DNA of 34,747 nucleotides from Legionellales bacterium (GTDB lineage Bacteria; Pseudomonadota; Gammaproteobacteria; Comchoanobacterales; Comchoanobacteraceae): NCBI GenBank assembly GCA_002691585.1, contig NZIM01000028.1, positions 1 to 34,747 of the forward strand, read 5' to 3'. Shown piece by piece: positions 12,001 to 18,500 of this stretch (position 1 is its first letter; each line of letters starts with the position of its first letter). The notes under the pieces were generated by a model. It saw only the letters and a program-made list of their open reading frames with translations, ran no database searches and was not told where the DNA came from. The position numbers and the translations under genes were made by a program.

Positions 12001-15000
12001 TAAGCAGTAACCATTCATTAGAAACGTACTTTTACGTAAGTTCTACAACCGATACGAGTGATACACTTTTACATTTTAGTAATACACAAACTGATTCTTC
12101 TAATAATACAACTAACTTTATATTTTCAAAAGTAAAGATTGTAAGAACTTCTGAATTTACTGGTTCAAATAATCATAGTGGTCATATTTCATTTTTTGAA
12201 CTTCAGGTATGGAATAACTTAGGAAATAACATAGCAACTACAGGAAGTGCAACTGCAAAATCACAACATGATAGTAATTTATCAGCTAGTAAAGCAATTG
12301 ATGAAGATCTAACAGGAACCTCTCGTTATGCATCATCAAATAGTTCTGATACAGTATTTAATTCAAATGATCCAGAATATTGGTTATTAACTTTATCCCA
12401 AGAGATGTCAACTGCAAATTTAGCAGCGATTGTAATTTATTCAAGAATATCACCAACATTTGGAAACGTGATAGAAGGTTTATCACTTCAATTAATTGAT
12501 TCTAACGATAATATTAAGTACACATATGAAATTCAAAACCAAAATAGTGTTCATCGTTTTGATGGTCCATCAATTTCATTAATATCTTTATTCTCAAATG
12601 ATGATTCAACAACTCAAATTAAAAATTTAACACCTACATCAACAATTGGGCCTGATCCATCAAATAATTCAGAATTTAAAATATTTTTAGATGGAAGTAA
12701 TGTTAGATTTTATGAACAATATCCAGGATATGATACTAGTAATATAAATGCTTGGTTGCCAGCATCATTAGTAGTTAATCAATGGAATCATTTAGTATTT
12801 GTATCAAATAGTGATTCTTACAAAATTAATCTTTATGTAAACAATCAAATGTATGATTTAAGTGATTTGAGTGGATATTATACATCACAATCAATTACAA
12901 AATCATATAATTATTATAAACTTGGTAGTGAAACAACTAATAGTAATTTCCTTCCTGGTAAATTAAAATATTTTAGAGTATGGAATAATAATGCACTAAC
13001 AACTAATAATGTTCAAACATTATATTCAAATTTAGATAATCTATATACTTACAGTATTTCAGGTCCTTCATTTAATTATTATAAATTTAAAGGTCCAGCA
13101 GGTTATCATGAAGATGTAGTAAATGAGACTTTGGATCATTTTAGAATATCAACAACAAATAGCCAAATACCATTATCTATTGATGAACTTCAATTATGGG
13201 TAAATGGAACTAACATATTACCAAGTTCATCAGTTATCACTCAATCATCTACAGTAAATCAAGATAACTCTGCAAATACGATTGATACTAATTTAAGTAC
13301 AAAAGCCTCTACTCAAGTTGGTCTTGGTGAATTTATTGATGTATCATTGAATAACCCAATAGTTGTTAATAATATTCAATCATTAGTAGTTTATTCAACT
13401 GGATATAACTATAATCCAAAAATTAATAAAATTAGATATGTTACAACAGATAATGTATCTATAAATTTAAATCAAGTTAAACTTTTTAAAAATAGCTTAG
13501 ATATAATACCATCTTCAAATAGTTCATCTTCAAGTACTAGCTCATCAGATGGATGGAAAAAAGTTTTCAGACAAACAGCATCTTATTTATGGACTTCTGG
13601 AAGTGAATCATCGCCATTAGAGAATATGAAAAATCATCAATTAAACACGGAATCTGATGATAACTATTCCATAATGAATGAAATTTTTAATTCCAGTACA
13701 AGAGATAATTACAAATACAATGGTGCTTATAAATTCAAAATGGTTAATACACAAGGTTACGAATTAATATGGACACAAACAGGAAATCCATTTGATTATA
13801 CTAATGCTGTACCTGGTACAGTAAGTGATATATCTACAACTAATTTTACATTATCATCTGGAAATTCGTGGGATTTTGATGGATTGCATATATCAGGTCA
13901 ACAAATCTACGTAATATTAGAAGGAACTACAGGTGATTATGTTAGATATTCTGTAGGGCAGGTCTCCCGATGGTCTCAAGTACCAAGTGATAAAATTAAT
14001 ACGATATCTACTGATTCTGATCATATTATCAATTCTGATTGGGTAGAGCTGTATGTGTATACACCAACAATTTTTGAAATAGAATTCACAATTAATAGTG
14101 TTTATGGTAATCAAGGAAATTCAACTGCTTTACAAATATCTGAAATTAAATTTTATGATGACGATAACACAGAAATTTCAGTCTTATCTGCAACAGGTGT
14201 AAACTTAGAGACAGAAAATTCTCAACAGACTCTTGAAAATTTGTTTGATGGTAATTATAACACAAAATGGTATACTGGTTCTACTTCAAATGGAAAAATT
14301 ACGTTTAGATTTGAAAATAATAAACCAACAAAATATAGATGGTGGACAGCAAATGATAATGATCCGTATGGTAGAACACTACAAGGATGGACAACTGAAA
14401 TTGATGGTGATATTGTAACACAATATTTGAATCATACTCAATTATTTAATGATAAGCAATATCCATTAGTTAATGATAGTTATTTCCTACTTACTCCTCT
14501 AATTGCAGAAGAGTCGAAAACACAATATTCGACAACACAAGGTACTGGTAATTTTATTGATATCAGCACAAATTCAGTAAGATTTAATGAAATAGAAAGT
14601 ATAGAAACCATTATTACAAATTCGTCAATATATGATCCCTCCCAAATATTAAAAACAAAAATAGAATTTTATGATGTATCAGATATTTTATTTGCTGAAA
14701 TTAATAATGAAAACATTAATTTAGATTTTTCAACTTGGCAGAGTAGTGGAATTCAACCAGACACAAACTTTAATATAACATATAGAGGAACAAAAGTAAA
14801 AAAATTAGCAAAAGTTAGAATAGAAACTACAGATAATATCCAACTAGGGTTAGAGGAATTACAACTTTGGTCAGAAAATAATAATGTAATTGCACATTAT
14901 GATCCTGATAAACCAACAAATACATTTATATTAACAGATTCCACTAGAAGTCTGACCGACATTTACTCTTCAAACAGTTTAACATTAGTTGGTAATCCTG

Positions 15001-15467
15001 GATTTGATAATGACGGTGTTCATTTAATAGGATCTCAATATATAACTATCCCACAATCTATTTTAGATTTTAGCTCTAATGATTTTACGATATCTCTATG
15101 GACACAGACATCAGTAGCTTCTGGAACACCTCATATTTTAAGTATGGGATATAATAATACTAATTCATGGTTATTAGGATCAGATGGAAATGTAATACAG
15201 TTATATGGATACCAACAAACTTCTACTGGAGATGGAGACACAGACGTTAATTTTACTGTTGATAACCAAGCTACTAATTATATAATTTCTAGAGTTGGAA
15301 ATAAAATGAAATTATTCATAAACGGAGTATTAAAATTAGATTTGGACATATCAGTAAGTTTACCAGCGCAAGATTATCATATAGGATACTCTTTAAGCTA
15401 CGGTTCTTATTATTCAGGTGCTATTAAAAGATTAGATATATGGAAAGGGACAGGCTTTTCCAGTTAA
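3..15467 (+). CDS. Giant multi-module beta-rich protein, 5'-partial (LamG, F5/8C-like, propeller modules)
   Basis: ORF track 18..15467. The listed start is TTG, and the frame stays open upstream to the window edge (ATA ACT GCT CAA ACA TTG...), so the gene is probably truncated on the left. Ends ...KRLDIWKGTGFSS-TAA. Confidence 0.93.
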   Translation: MTAQTLPYFWDGVTRRVAISYDGDVTLTLIVDNEYESFTLNAPLNTGPLVDGSTTYTAAIGGHPSLIVWIGTLGPVNWYNNYITSFDQIPISTTYKTNQIKLSSGYKYNLDTSKNSLDLLITSELVSYRLKKIRIDMSDNTPITIKEMQLWSNGINILENRTKKYPSTDPYSTSLTQSPFSPTYNWDFRVSSSSVVYDSVNNVAATLYGNASTSVNNGVYLNGVGSTYVKLDPVTIGGGDISIETYFKLNNADRFTGYRWNVFEFTRNQNTSFHSYDDVLSMDFNHEHQPSGNFRFFHTENTTTGSRNNIVFGYTFDANSYLNNWLHVVYSLNHSTQELKIYANGSLLTTRTFDNTFNIEKTTTLNYIGTRNYQTNNNDYGKVRSKYLRVYNGKALNQSEITELYNNRDTIYNQIVNSMTITSNPSIGEQSSISATIDVSNQTYGNGTYTFSSPNAIIRDFHPYENFGNIRYLFDTSQNHYSGGWAAYTSSTSSLFNEDYTSSVTTGSIIDNSSASFTFKTPQSILPKAFYHNYDGSNNNQTFKQLKIYGINLNAITSPTHSFNFKTSSTTTINDDFGGLTATFMNGITSNVSDGLVSDGLDDYADLGSITYGTSFTIELYAKPGTNMAWDDQFFHAANDINAVTDAFWLSRYSTTQVNFFLVTNEGTTKHFTSPNTSDYNHSNGQWVHYVVTVSSNESTGGTVVIYVNNKSYTDTFTGTLETGTRSINAVGSPDTRNSYHRNGDINVKHLRIWSNRVLTSSDVNSLYNNIESNPFFGEAITQIGPIVYNDNSNSYQHITYLDTSNQSYNEYKFIYSGTFQEDKPLNITDRNNGASIYDTSDIYYGPNPFLTTLGTNDSSGKFFANSLILHDSSSSTLQIPLKDNKFNTTLWNGKNEMKYIIIDLGEKKEFNTIYVYDNPDLSGLTDVSLSVINNEPYYDLSATNLQYNDSSWNVISEMNVNTYDNSYNALSKFESQYARYIRISAFNDGTNGQKGVMLKKIRITQDNSANYVDPSMIAFDLSNNLDFINYQTSDLSYNDLYANGFDLSLKQPGGVFDSSGLKLTNERVELNSYTNTPVGIWSSTTYSQLGQTLTANANNDRLFSEMGMSSDGLKIIGANQLDPTTDSRGTIQAYSFNGTAWVTYGSLIEAQASEVGASAYSSIADMTDDGTRIFVGWKPYPSPNTSGFAQVYDYVNGDWSQVGDNILGDNTDDQTTRAGVISGDGTTIAHSGGLTDTASTRYCKVRRYVSSTNTWDQIGSNIPVGLTNKNTDSTDFLAISQNGNIVAIGSNKDGTSSQGSVRIYEYNSGTSSWSQLGSTILGESAGDEFGISLDMNDDGTVIIVGAWRADSNDGNARVFKYTDGSWTQVGSNIIPNTNDNDPVYFGKVVRVSGNGKFFAVSGYQSRNPDGDHAAGETRVYIREGNSFTQIIDTIYGDFQDYFGSQIFLNTDGTILAVGSGGFNTPDLHPMKLYQMTHNYNNSYSNTNVLSDANNIITQSSTFGSDVSSQVNDLSFNTMARTQKGVGEFIDILLNTQYDVSNIQGIIAYTSIHNDTNPTISKIRYQTTSNVKLKVGEFQVWVDNSNIASKTDNSASSIDGIYDLSNLNDSNLYTYVSTNQGIGEYVDISLNKYFNFNDLQGIVTYIDETANDLSMQDSTKIILFDETSIPVIEYSNQYQGSELEYPPNEIQNALDNYTLDIGSNSAPNGSNFTVNVNGSSYGNGDYTIQTTSNGNNNAHNPKNLFDKREDNYYYMFLFNWGTSQTNESPRYNSDGTPNSSASELVTGVKGEYVSITLPETITLTKYYIKDRNNHNDNSVNIGDATPLSWKLYGSNNGSTYTEIDSKTDNTTLRDNGVITINVSPSSSYNQYILVVTKVNNKTWFGLGEFKLFGSNNPDKIYKYKGPSHVLNRRKVDHFKLETINYSNIDINEIQMWVDGSNLLHDLSNYTITYSDQSSTDVSFNNNDVSDSFRIEKGLGKFIDVSLNTLQDLSKIESIVYYSTIKNDYNPMISKVRFETIGNVKLEFNEIQIWQDNSNLGINRTITQSTNTSLPSNYTRPPLSGNEGISSFQINNLFDNPSYDGLVLAQDIVYRDGFIYWCGGNNSIGGLIWRAPVNNLSQATSYLQDTDWNSSSSVNGIVSMAFDSSGILYYASGQAETRMKRYDPNTKITTTVIDEGPNNPIHDQVQNLTSMTFDSNDFLYTTSNYFTGVYKISKDFNTQTIIVGQPTTDTTTSGSSPTNYMINNPTCIKFDKNGKLYILHTLEGNNSKTRMLVVSSDFTTVEKVISPLDAAPAESNVSNIPGSGFDLDDDNNLFYYIRHSDGALIKYDLTTDVQTQLSQARPSQSSNPTEWFNGKDGSLKHSSFGVDTFKLTSDLSGNLYFSQFSGSSLSSVGYPNARKITITSKAQDLNLDTSASTLQGVNEFIDIDLYNMRFNDLQSIVTHRDPNASDLSNQKLYRLKIYDDSNVPFIILDNSELSQTSSIHKYKGPSHDNLIQKLSNIRIESTQDVQLNIREVQLWIDGENVITNRKFQSALFTPLVATQSVTNYLNYNGNLMNWPQSIFGGAMGSNPKTVSGLTGDLAVHNGTYTITYSSAFSFPHNNNKEHRMFSASENGQYSETNNYMRASADIAQNLYSSTLDGNGYPYVGNNSLTYYDSSDNLVTVNGEWIAFEFPAYINFTVFHSLSDDYSRAATFIGVDSTGTNRLIGSYSNTLQNGGWTSENLNSIYYVNKFYWVITKKSKNNTSYMQFHEIFFDGNYQKSPAQFVYPNNSTITSSIYDTSFTSLVPYVPKAGRTADGSKNNISTEYQFNYNGVSYNVWEDWYKYSDINDIPSTGIAINSRVFSSLSSPHIGNYVYDGTELVEQVNTLGFIDMHFDSNGILYGVEYESDKIKKDILGTSYDIVNYEKEHWQWDYISSFCIDNSGVVYYTVVYHPTNLYMLTPPITSGITPEEWNAQYGSTVFYTDNSGYLDNSALFAAVTANNVKIIVQSWNSSIAMNWGVYVDGQLENPDFASRENSSNLTDTTFNYEDSSLDSGNSWVAGSNSVDQWTMIKYSTPQTFTGLKITPRQSGSGSYANQYITSFKLEFVTTSTPSLYNETIISTSMVGGGLKFVRNDPSGIYQVKQNYGVIKYDFNSGQTYDVSGTIESNSSLNLHRVNGYDIDSKGNQYIAVLGYAKIDLIYKSGLIFGSNVDYNGNPWVVGQKYTITKSDRVSDNTNYAADINVIINQDGQHIKNGMFLYPGMLTIDGNDDVFFSDYGTLHRIDGNTGTCTIMYGSGGQTTHPEAGNQLKTSGSWGFNTYDFDLSGVFYFSTSVGYWSGPRNRLFKAIKKSYRYMNLFDNASITYTDNSSSWTEYRDSINPPYYIIWKTNGLKTVNNLQLTGVFDNSQYMPKQFDIISYNGTIADFENISRVDNLQAITWNTITSINETIGYDQQLTKSYDFSNQDVSYIGIKVNQNFVDSSNSNVYINDVNWRFQTTLIESSDLSDIVDSDLNSYILLDKGVGKFIDISLNTPADLSSVESIVVYANIFKTNPRVRRIRLETMADIAMQFSEIQVWTSNSANDISFNLATSSLETGSGFTHNNMEEWILGNASLWWDPTKNIISNYINNTYYVQSWTDRISGVSATATGDPPQISSSSSRLNNTQTLYFYYDKLTTPAEPDRVLSSISYVMSWAYTRIYNDQYPLYDHVISGENPIGSIIFDHYNRVGIRTSSGISYHNFPSIDSTNADTANGYIMVFTVDPVTNKSVLRINGIESTVQHTYNIDYVIGGEYIIGAGNTRWFYYSDFIVFKNKVLTQEESINIESALASKYGIFSSFQSDHLVNSSYPMTFSTLPFGTNGTIYINDVSSSSGTIMNAFDGSKNTYFKSNQGTGEYVDIQVNGLFFNDLQSVITYSYDDNNYNLSYLEAVKIILYDNSNLPFIEFKRDYNPPSWLINTPTPSNIFDFRIESSLYIKDIINANSNATIGGQSSSTVTDGLTLDGVDDNVLLPSFSLSSNHSLETYFYVSSTTDTSDTLLHFSNTQTDSSNNTTNFIFSKVKIVRTSEFTGSNNHSGHISFFELQVWNNLGNNIATTGSATAKSQHDSNLSASKAIDEDLTGTSRYASSNSSDTVFNSNDPEYWLLTLSQEMSTANLAAIVIYSRISPTFGNVIEGLSLQLIDSNDNIKYTYEIQNQNSVHRFDGPSISLISLFSNDDSTTQIKNLTPTSTIGPDPSNNSEFKIFLDGSNVRFYEQYPGYDTSNINAWLPASLVVNQWNHLVFVSNSDSYKINLYVNNQMYDLSDLSGYYTSQSITKSYNYYKLGSETTNSNFLPGKLKYFRVWNNNALTTNNVQTLYSNLDNLYTYSISGPSFNYYKFKGPAGYHEDVVNETLDHFRISTTNSQIPLSIDELQLWVNGTNILPSSSVITQSSTVNQDNSANTIDTNLSTKASTQVGLGEFIDVSLNNPIVVNNIQSLVVYSTGYNYNPKINKIRYVTTDNVSINLNQVKLFKNSLDIIPSSNSSSSSTSSSDGWKKVFRQTASYLWTSGSESSPLENMKNHQLNTESDDNYSIMNEIFNSSTRDNYKYNGAYKFKMVNTQGYELIWTQTGNPFDYTNAVPGTVSDISTTNFTLSSGNSWDFDGLHISGQQIYVILEGTTGDYVRYSVGQVSRWSQVPSDKINTISTDSDHIINSDWVELYVYTPTIFEIEFTINSVYGNQGNSTALQISEIKFYDDDNTEISVLSATGVNLETENSQQTLENLFDGNYNTKWYTGSTSNGKITFRFENNKPTKYRWWTANDNDPYGRTLQGWTTEIDGDIVTQYLNHTQLFNDKQYPLVNDSYFLLTPLIAEESKTQYSTTQGTGNFIDISTNSVRFNEIESIETIITNSSIYDPSQILKTKIEFYDVSDILFAEINNENINLDFSTWQSSGIQPDTNFNITYRGTKVKKLAKVRIETTDNIQLGLEELQLWSENNNVIAHYDPDKPTNTFILTDSTRSLTDIYSSNSLTLVGNPGFDNDGVHLIGSQYITIPQSILDFSSNDFTISLWTQTSVASGTPHILSMGYNNTNSWLLGSDGNVIQLYGYQQTSTGDGDTDVNFTVDNQATNYIISRVGNKMKLFINGVLKLDLDISVSLPAQDYHIGYSLSYGSYYSGAIKRLDIWKGTGFSS
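552..1226 (+). other. LamG/ConA-like lectin module (ORF1)
   Basis: YNWDFR...VYLNGVGSTYVKL...SIETYFKL...WLHVVYSLNHSTQELKIYANG...YIGTRN...YLRVYNGKALNQSEITELYNNR. Confidence 0.75.
1683..2315 (+). other. LamG/ConA-like lectin module (ORF1)
   Basis: HSFNFKTS...LVSDGLDDYADLGSITYGTSFTIELYAKP...GQWVHYVVTVSS...VIYVNNKSY...HLRIWSNRVLTSSDVNSLYNNI. Confidence 0.78.
3240..4430 (+). other. Divergent FG-GAP/integrin-alpha-like beta-propeller, about 7 blades (ORF1)
   Basis: Repeated [WxQ(L/V/I)GxxIxG...SxDGTxxxVGxxxxxxxxGxxxVYxY] units: TYSQLGQTL, TAWVTYGSL, GDWSQVGDNILGD, NTWDQIGSNIPVG, SSWSQLGSTILGE, GSWTQVGSNIIPN, NSFTQIIDTIYGD. Confidence 0.7.
4440..6165 (+). other. Tandem F5/8C (discoidin)-like modules, one with an internal inserted module
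   Basis: Repeats of GVGEFIDILLN...NIQGIIAYTS...NPTISKIRYQTTSNVKLKVGEFQVWVDNSNI and GIGEYVDISLN...DLQGIVTYID...TKIILFDETSIPVIEY...IYKYKGPSH. Confidence 0.75.
6195..7215 (+). other. NHL-like beta-propeller (ORF1)
   Basis: Blade motifs MAFDSSGILYYASG, MTFDSNDFLYTTSN, IKFDKNGKLYILHT, FDLDDDNNLFYYIR, FKLTSDLSGNLYFSQ. Confidence 0.65.
8560..10020 (+). other. NHL-like beta-propeller with an internal inserted module (ORF1)
   Basis: MHFDSNGILYGVEY, FCIDNSGVVYYTVV, YDIDSKGNQYIAVL, LTIDGNDDVFFSDYGTLHRIDGNTG, FDLSGVFYFSTS. Confidence 0.65.
10780..11460 (+). other. LamG/ConA-like module of the 'WWDPTKN...SWTDRISG...ALASKYGI' type (ORF1)
   Basis: ASLWWDPTKNIISNYINNTYYVQSWTDRISGVSATATGDPPQ...VLRINGIEST...YYSDFIVFKNKVLTQEESINIESALASKYGI. 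Confidence 0.7.
11850..13030 (+). other. LamG/ConA-like module interrupted by an F5/8C-like module (ORF1)
   Basis: Outer: NIFDFRIESSL...LTLDGVDDNVLLPSFSLSSNHSLETYFYV...VVNQWNHLVFVSNSDSYKINLYVNNQMY...KLKYFRVWNNNALTTNNVQTLYSNLD. Inner: FSKVKIVRTSEF...FFELQVWNNLGNNIA...WLLTLSQEMSTANLAAIVIYSR...VHRFDGPSI. Confidence 0.72.
14925..15464 (+). other. C-terminal LamG/ConA-like cap (ORF1)
   Basis: FILTDSTRSLTDIYSS...GVHLIGSQYITIPQSILDFSSNDFTISLWTQTSVASGTPHILSMGY...MKLFINGVLKLDLDISVSLPAQDYHIGYSLSYGSYYSGAIKRLDIWKGTGFSS. Confidence 0.85.
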
Positions 15468-15473
15468 ATAAAA

Positions 15474-15523
15474 AATAATTTAATTTTTCAACCACAATTA
15501 TTTGTTTAAAAAATTAAATTATT
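15474..15523. terminator. Perfect 15-bp inverted repeat between ORF1 and ORF2 (possible transcript 3'-end/polyadenylation hairpin)
   Basis: AATAATTTAATTTTT (15474-15488), 20-nt loop, AAAAATTAAATTATT (15509-15523); arms are exact reverse complements. Confidence 0.75.
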
Positions 15524-15531
15524 CTCAAGTT

Positions 15532-15540
15532 TCTATAATG
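15532..15540 (+). promoter_or_regulatory. TCTATAATG start context of ORF2 (candidate TCTA late-type element)
   Basis: ttTCTATAATG, identical to the 9-mer at the ORF3 start; AT-rich flanks. Confidence 0.45.
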
Positions 15541-18500
15541 TCAAAAATAAATTACATATTTAATAAAGGTCTAACTAATGAAATTGTAAAAAATAATATT
15601 TTTATGACTTCTAGAGAAAATAGTTCGGACCCTTCTACAAATATAATAGATTCTAGTTTAAATACATTTACTAGAACTTCAAGTGGAATAGGAGAGCGAA
15701 TAGATGTATCACTAAATTCTCATATTGATTTATCTAATATTCAATCTTTAGTTGCTTTTCCAAAATCAGTTTTATCAAATAATCCTACTGTTAGTAAAGT
15801 TAGATTAGAAATTGATAATAGTAATACACAATTTCAATTAGATGAAATACAAATGTGGGTTGATAACAGTAATATTTTAACCCGTGATGATAGGAATAAT
15901 TTTAATAAAGTAAAAGTAGTAAGAAAACTTGATGTAAATCCATTATATGATCTATCATTTATTGAGCCATTTGATGGTACAGAGATAGTAAATACTAAAC
16001 AATATTATGGATTATCAGCATCTCATCATTCATACGGAAAAATTGAATTTGATAATAATGGAATTGCATATGGTTCAAGGTATGGTTCTGGTCAGGTATA
16101 CAAGGATATATTTTCATCTAGTTCAGTAAGACTAGTTGCAAGTAATGGATCACCTGTTAATGATTTTACTATCAGTGATAATGGTACTATCTACACAGTA
16201 TATGGACATACACAATTAATTGAACATACTCCAACAAACTCAGGTGTTTATAATTCATCAATAATAAATACTGGACTACCCAGAAACTCTAATATACACT
16301 ATCAATTTGGAAAAATTTATATTTGGAAAACTGAAAGTTATCAAGACTGTCAAATATATGATATATCTTCAAATACTATTTCTAGTATTCCTGGAAATAA
16401 TGGTGCAACAGATAGAATTTACAATATTGTTCTTGACGAATTTCAAAATATTTATTTTTCTAATATTGATAAATATAGAATTGAAGTATTGTATCAAAGT
16501 GGTACTGTATTTGGTCAAACCACTGATCCTAGTGGAAATCCATGGGAAGTTGGAAATATTTATGGGGTTGTTAATTATTCAAATAATTTATATCACCAAT
16601 TTTGGTCATACGATAATTCTGCTGCAGCTGATGTTAGAATGCAATATCCAGGTCAAGCAAGATTTGATTTAAAAGGAGATTTATACTTCTATAAATTTGG
16701 ACTAAATGCAGCTACTAATTTAATTAGAATTGATGGTCAAACTTCTTTAGCATATAGAATATGGGGAGAACCACTACAACAAACTTCAGCGGTAACAGCT
16801 GGAAATTCAGCAAGAGATACAGGTATGACATATTTAAGAAACTTTGCATTTGATTTAAGCGGAAATTTATTTTATCTTGGAAGAGAAAATACTACTTATA
16901 ACAAAATTTATTTTATTAATAGAAGAGAAAATATTCTAAGACAAGCATATACTCCTTTTTCGTTAGAACAAATTCAAGTATGGATTGACAATTCAAATGT
17001 TGCCAATATTGGAACTACTAATTCGTCTGATAGTGCGATATTTTTTAATACTGTTCGTCTTCAAGCTAGAGCTGATAATCTAAGTGCTACTTTGGAAGCT
17101 AAAGAATTACTAGTATGGGTTGAGGGTGTTAATATTGCATTAACAACAAATTCAAATCCTACTGTAAATGCAAGTAATTATTATAGTAGCTATAGCGAAG
17201 ATAATGCTAATAATAATACATTGACTGGACAATGGTTTAGTTCAAGTGGAGGAAATGGATATCTAGAATATGTTTTTAGTACACCAATTGATTATAAGAA
17301 ATTAGATGGAATTGTATGGGTATGGCCTGGTCACATGAATCACCAGAATTACATAAATGGTCAAGAATTAATACTTAAAAATAATAGCACTATTGTAGCT
17401 TCACATAGTATGGCTGATTTTAACCAAGTAACGTATACTGACGGTGGAGAAGATATGGCATTATTCAAAGGAAAAAATTACAGTAATGCAACAACAGGAA
17501 CTCGTTCAAATGTACTAACAAATATTCTATCTGATAGTGAACCACAGGTATATATAAGAACATTAAACTTCATACAACTTGATAATTCAAAGAATTTAAT
17601 TGATGGAGATGTAAGTAATACATCTTTTACTGAAGATAGTATAAGTGTAGGTAATTTTTGTATGGTTACTTTGAATACTGATTATAATTTTATGGATGTT
17701 CAATCAATAGTATTGTATAATGGTACTAGTGGTACACTGAGAGGATGTAATTTACAGTTAATCAATAATGAAGGATTAATAAAATATGAATCTGATTTAG
17801 AATCTGTTTCTTATGTTTATAGATTTGATGGACTCGATATTGGTTCTGTCACAACATTTTCTAACTATTATTCTAGTACTAATATTCCTATTCTTCTTGA
17901 TTTATCTAAAACTGCTGAACCATCATATGATGAGGAGGTACCATTTTCAACTAGTATGAATGGTTATAGAGATAATGCAAATCATAATAAGGTTTATAAA
18001 ATGTTAGTAACAGCAAATGCATCAGATAGTCAATACTGGACATATGGAACAGATGTTTATCGAGATGATGCAGCAATTGTTAAAACAGCAGTACATTCAG
18101 GTGCATTGACTGATGGAGAAACAGGTTATGTATACATCACATATCTTCCACCAAGAACAGCTTTTTATGGATCTACTCAAAATGGAGTTACAACCCGAAC
18201 GGATGATCAATGGTGGACTTCTTATCGTGGATATAGTTTTATTATAGATTATCATATAGGAGTTGATGTATCTTCAAATACTATTAATACAACATTGTAT
18301 CCTGAATCAATAATTACATCATCATATAATGTACCATTAGAATGGAGACTAGATAATGTAAGACAACCAACTTATAGTTTTGACTTTAGAACTAATAATA
18401 ATACAACCAGAATAATTGATCAAATGGGAACAAATTTAGGAATAACATTTGAAAATGGTGTAACATTTACTGAAGCTGATGGTGCATTCTTTTCAGGAGG

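Noticed and set aside
3896-14418. Other small ORFs of 61-74 aa on either strand within ORF1 (3896, 4056, 5146, 8119, 10786, 13917, 14233)
   Set aside because: Overlap a well-supported long coding frame; low-complexity composition expected in AT-rich DNA.
15502-15537. N-terminal extension of ORF2 (MFKKLNYSQVSI) from a TTG start
   Set aside because: It overlaps the right arm of the 15-bp hairpin and lacks a counterpart in ORF3. The ATG at 15538 has conserved context and an aligned N-terminus.
16307-16672. 121-aa + strand ORF inside ORF2
   Set aside because: Out-of-frame shadow ORF with AT-driven K/I/L/Y-rich composition, fully within the NHL-like propeller coding region.
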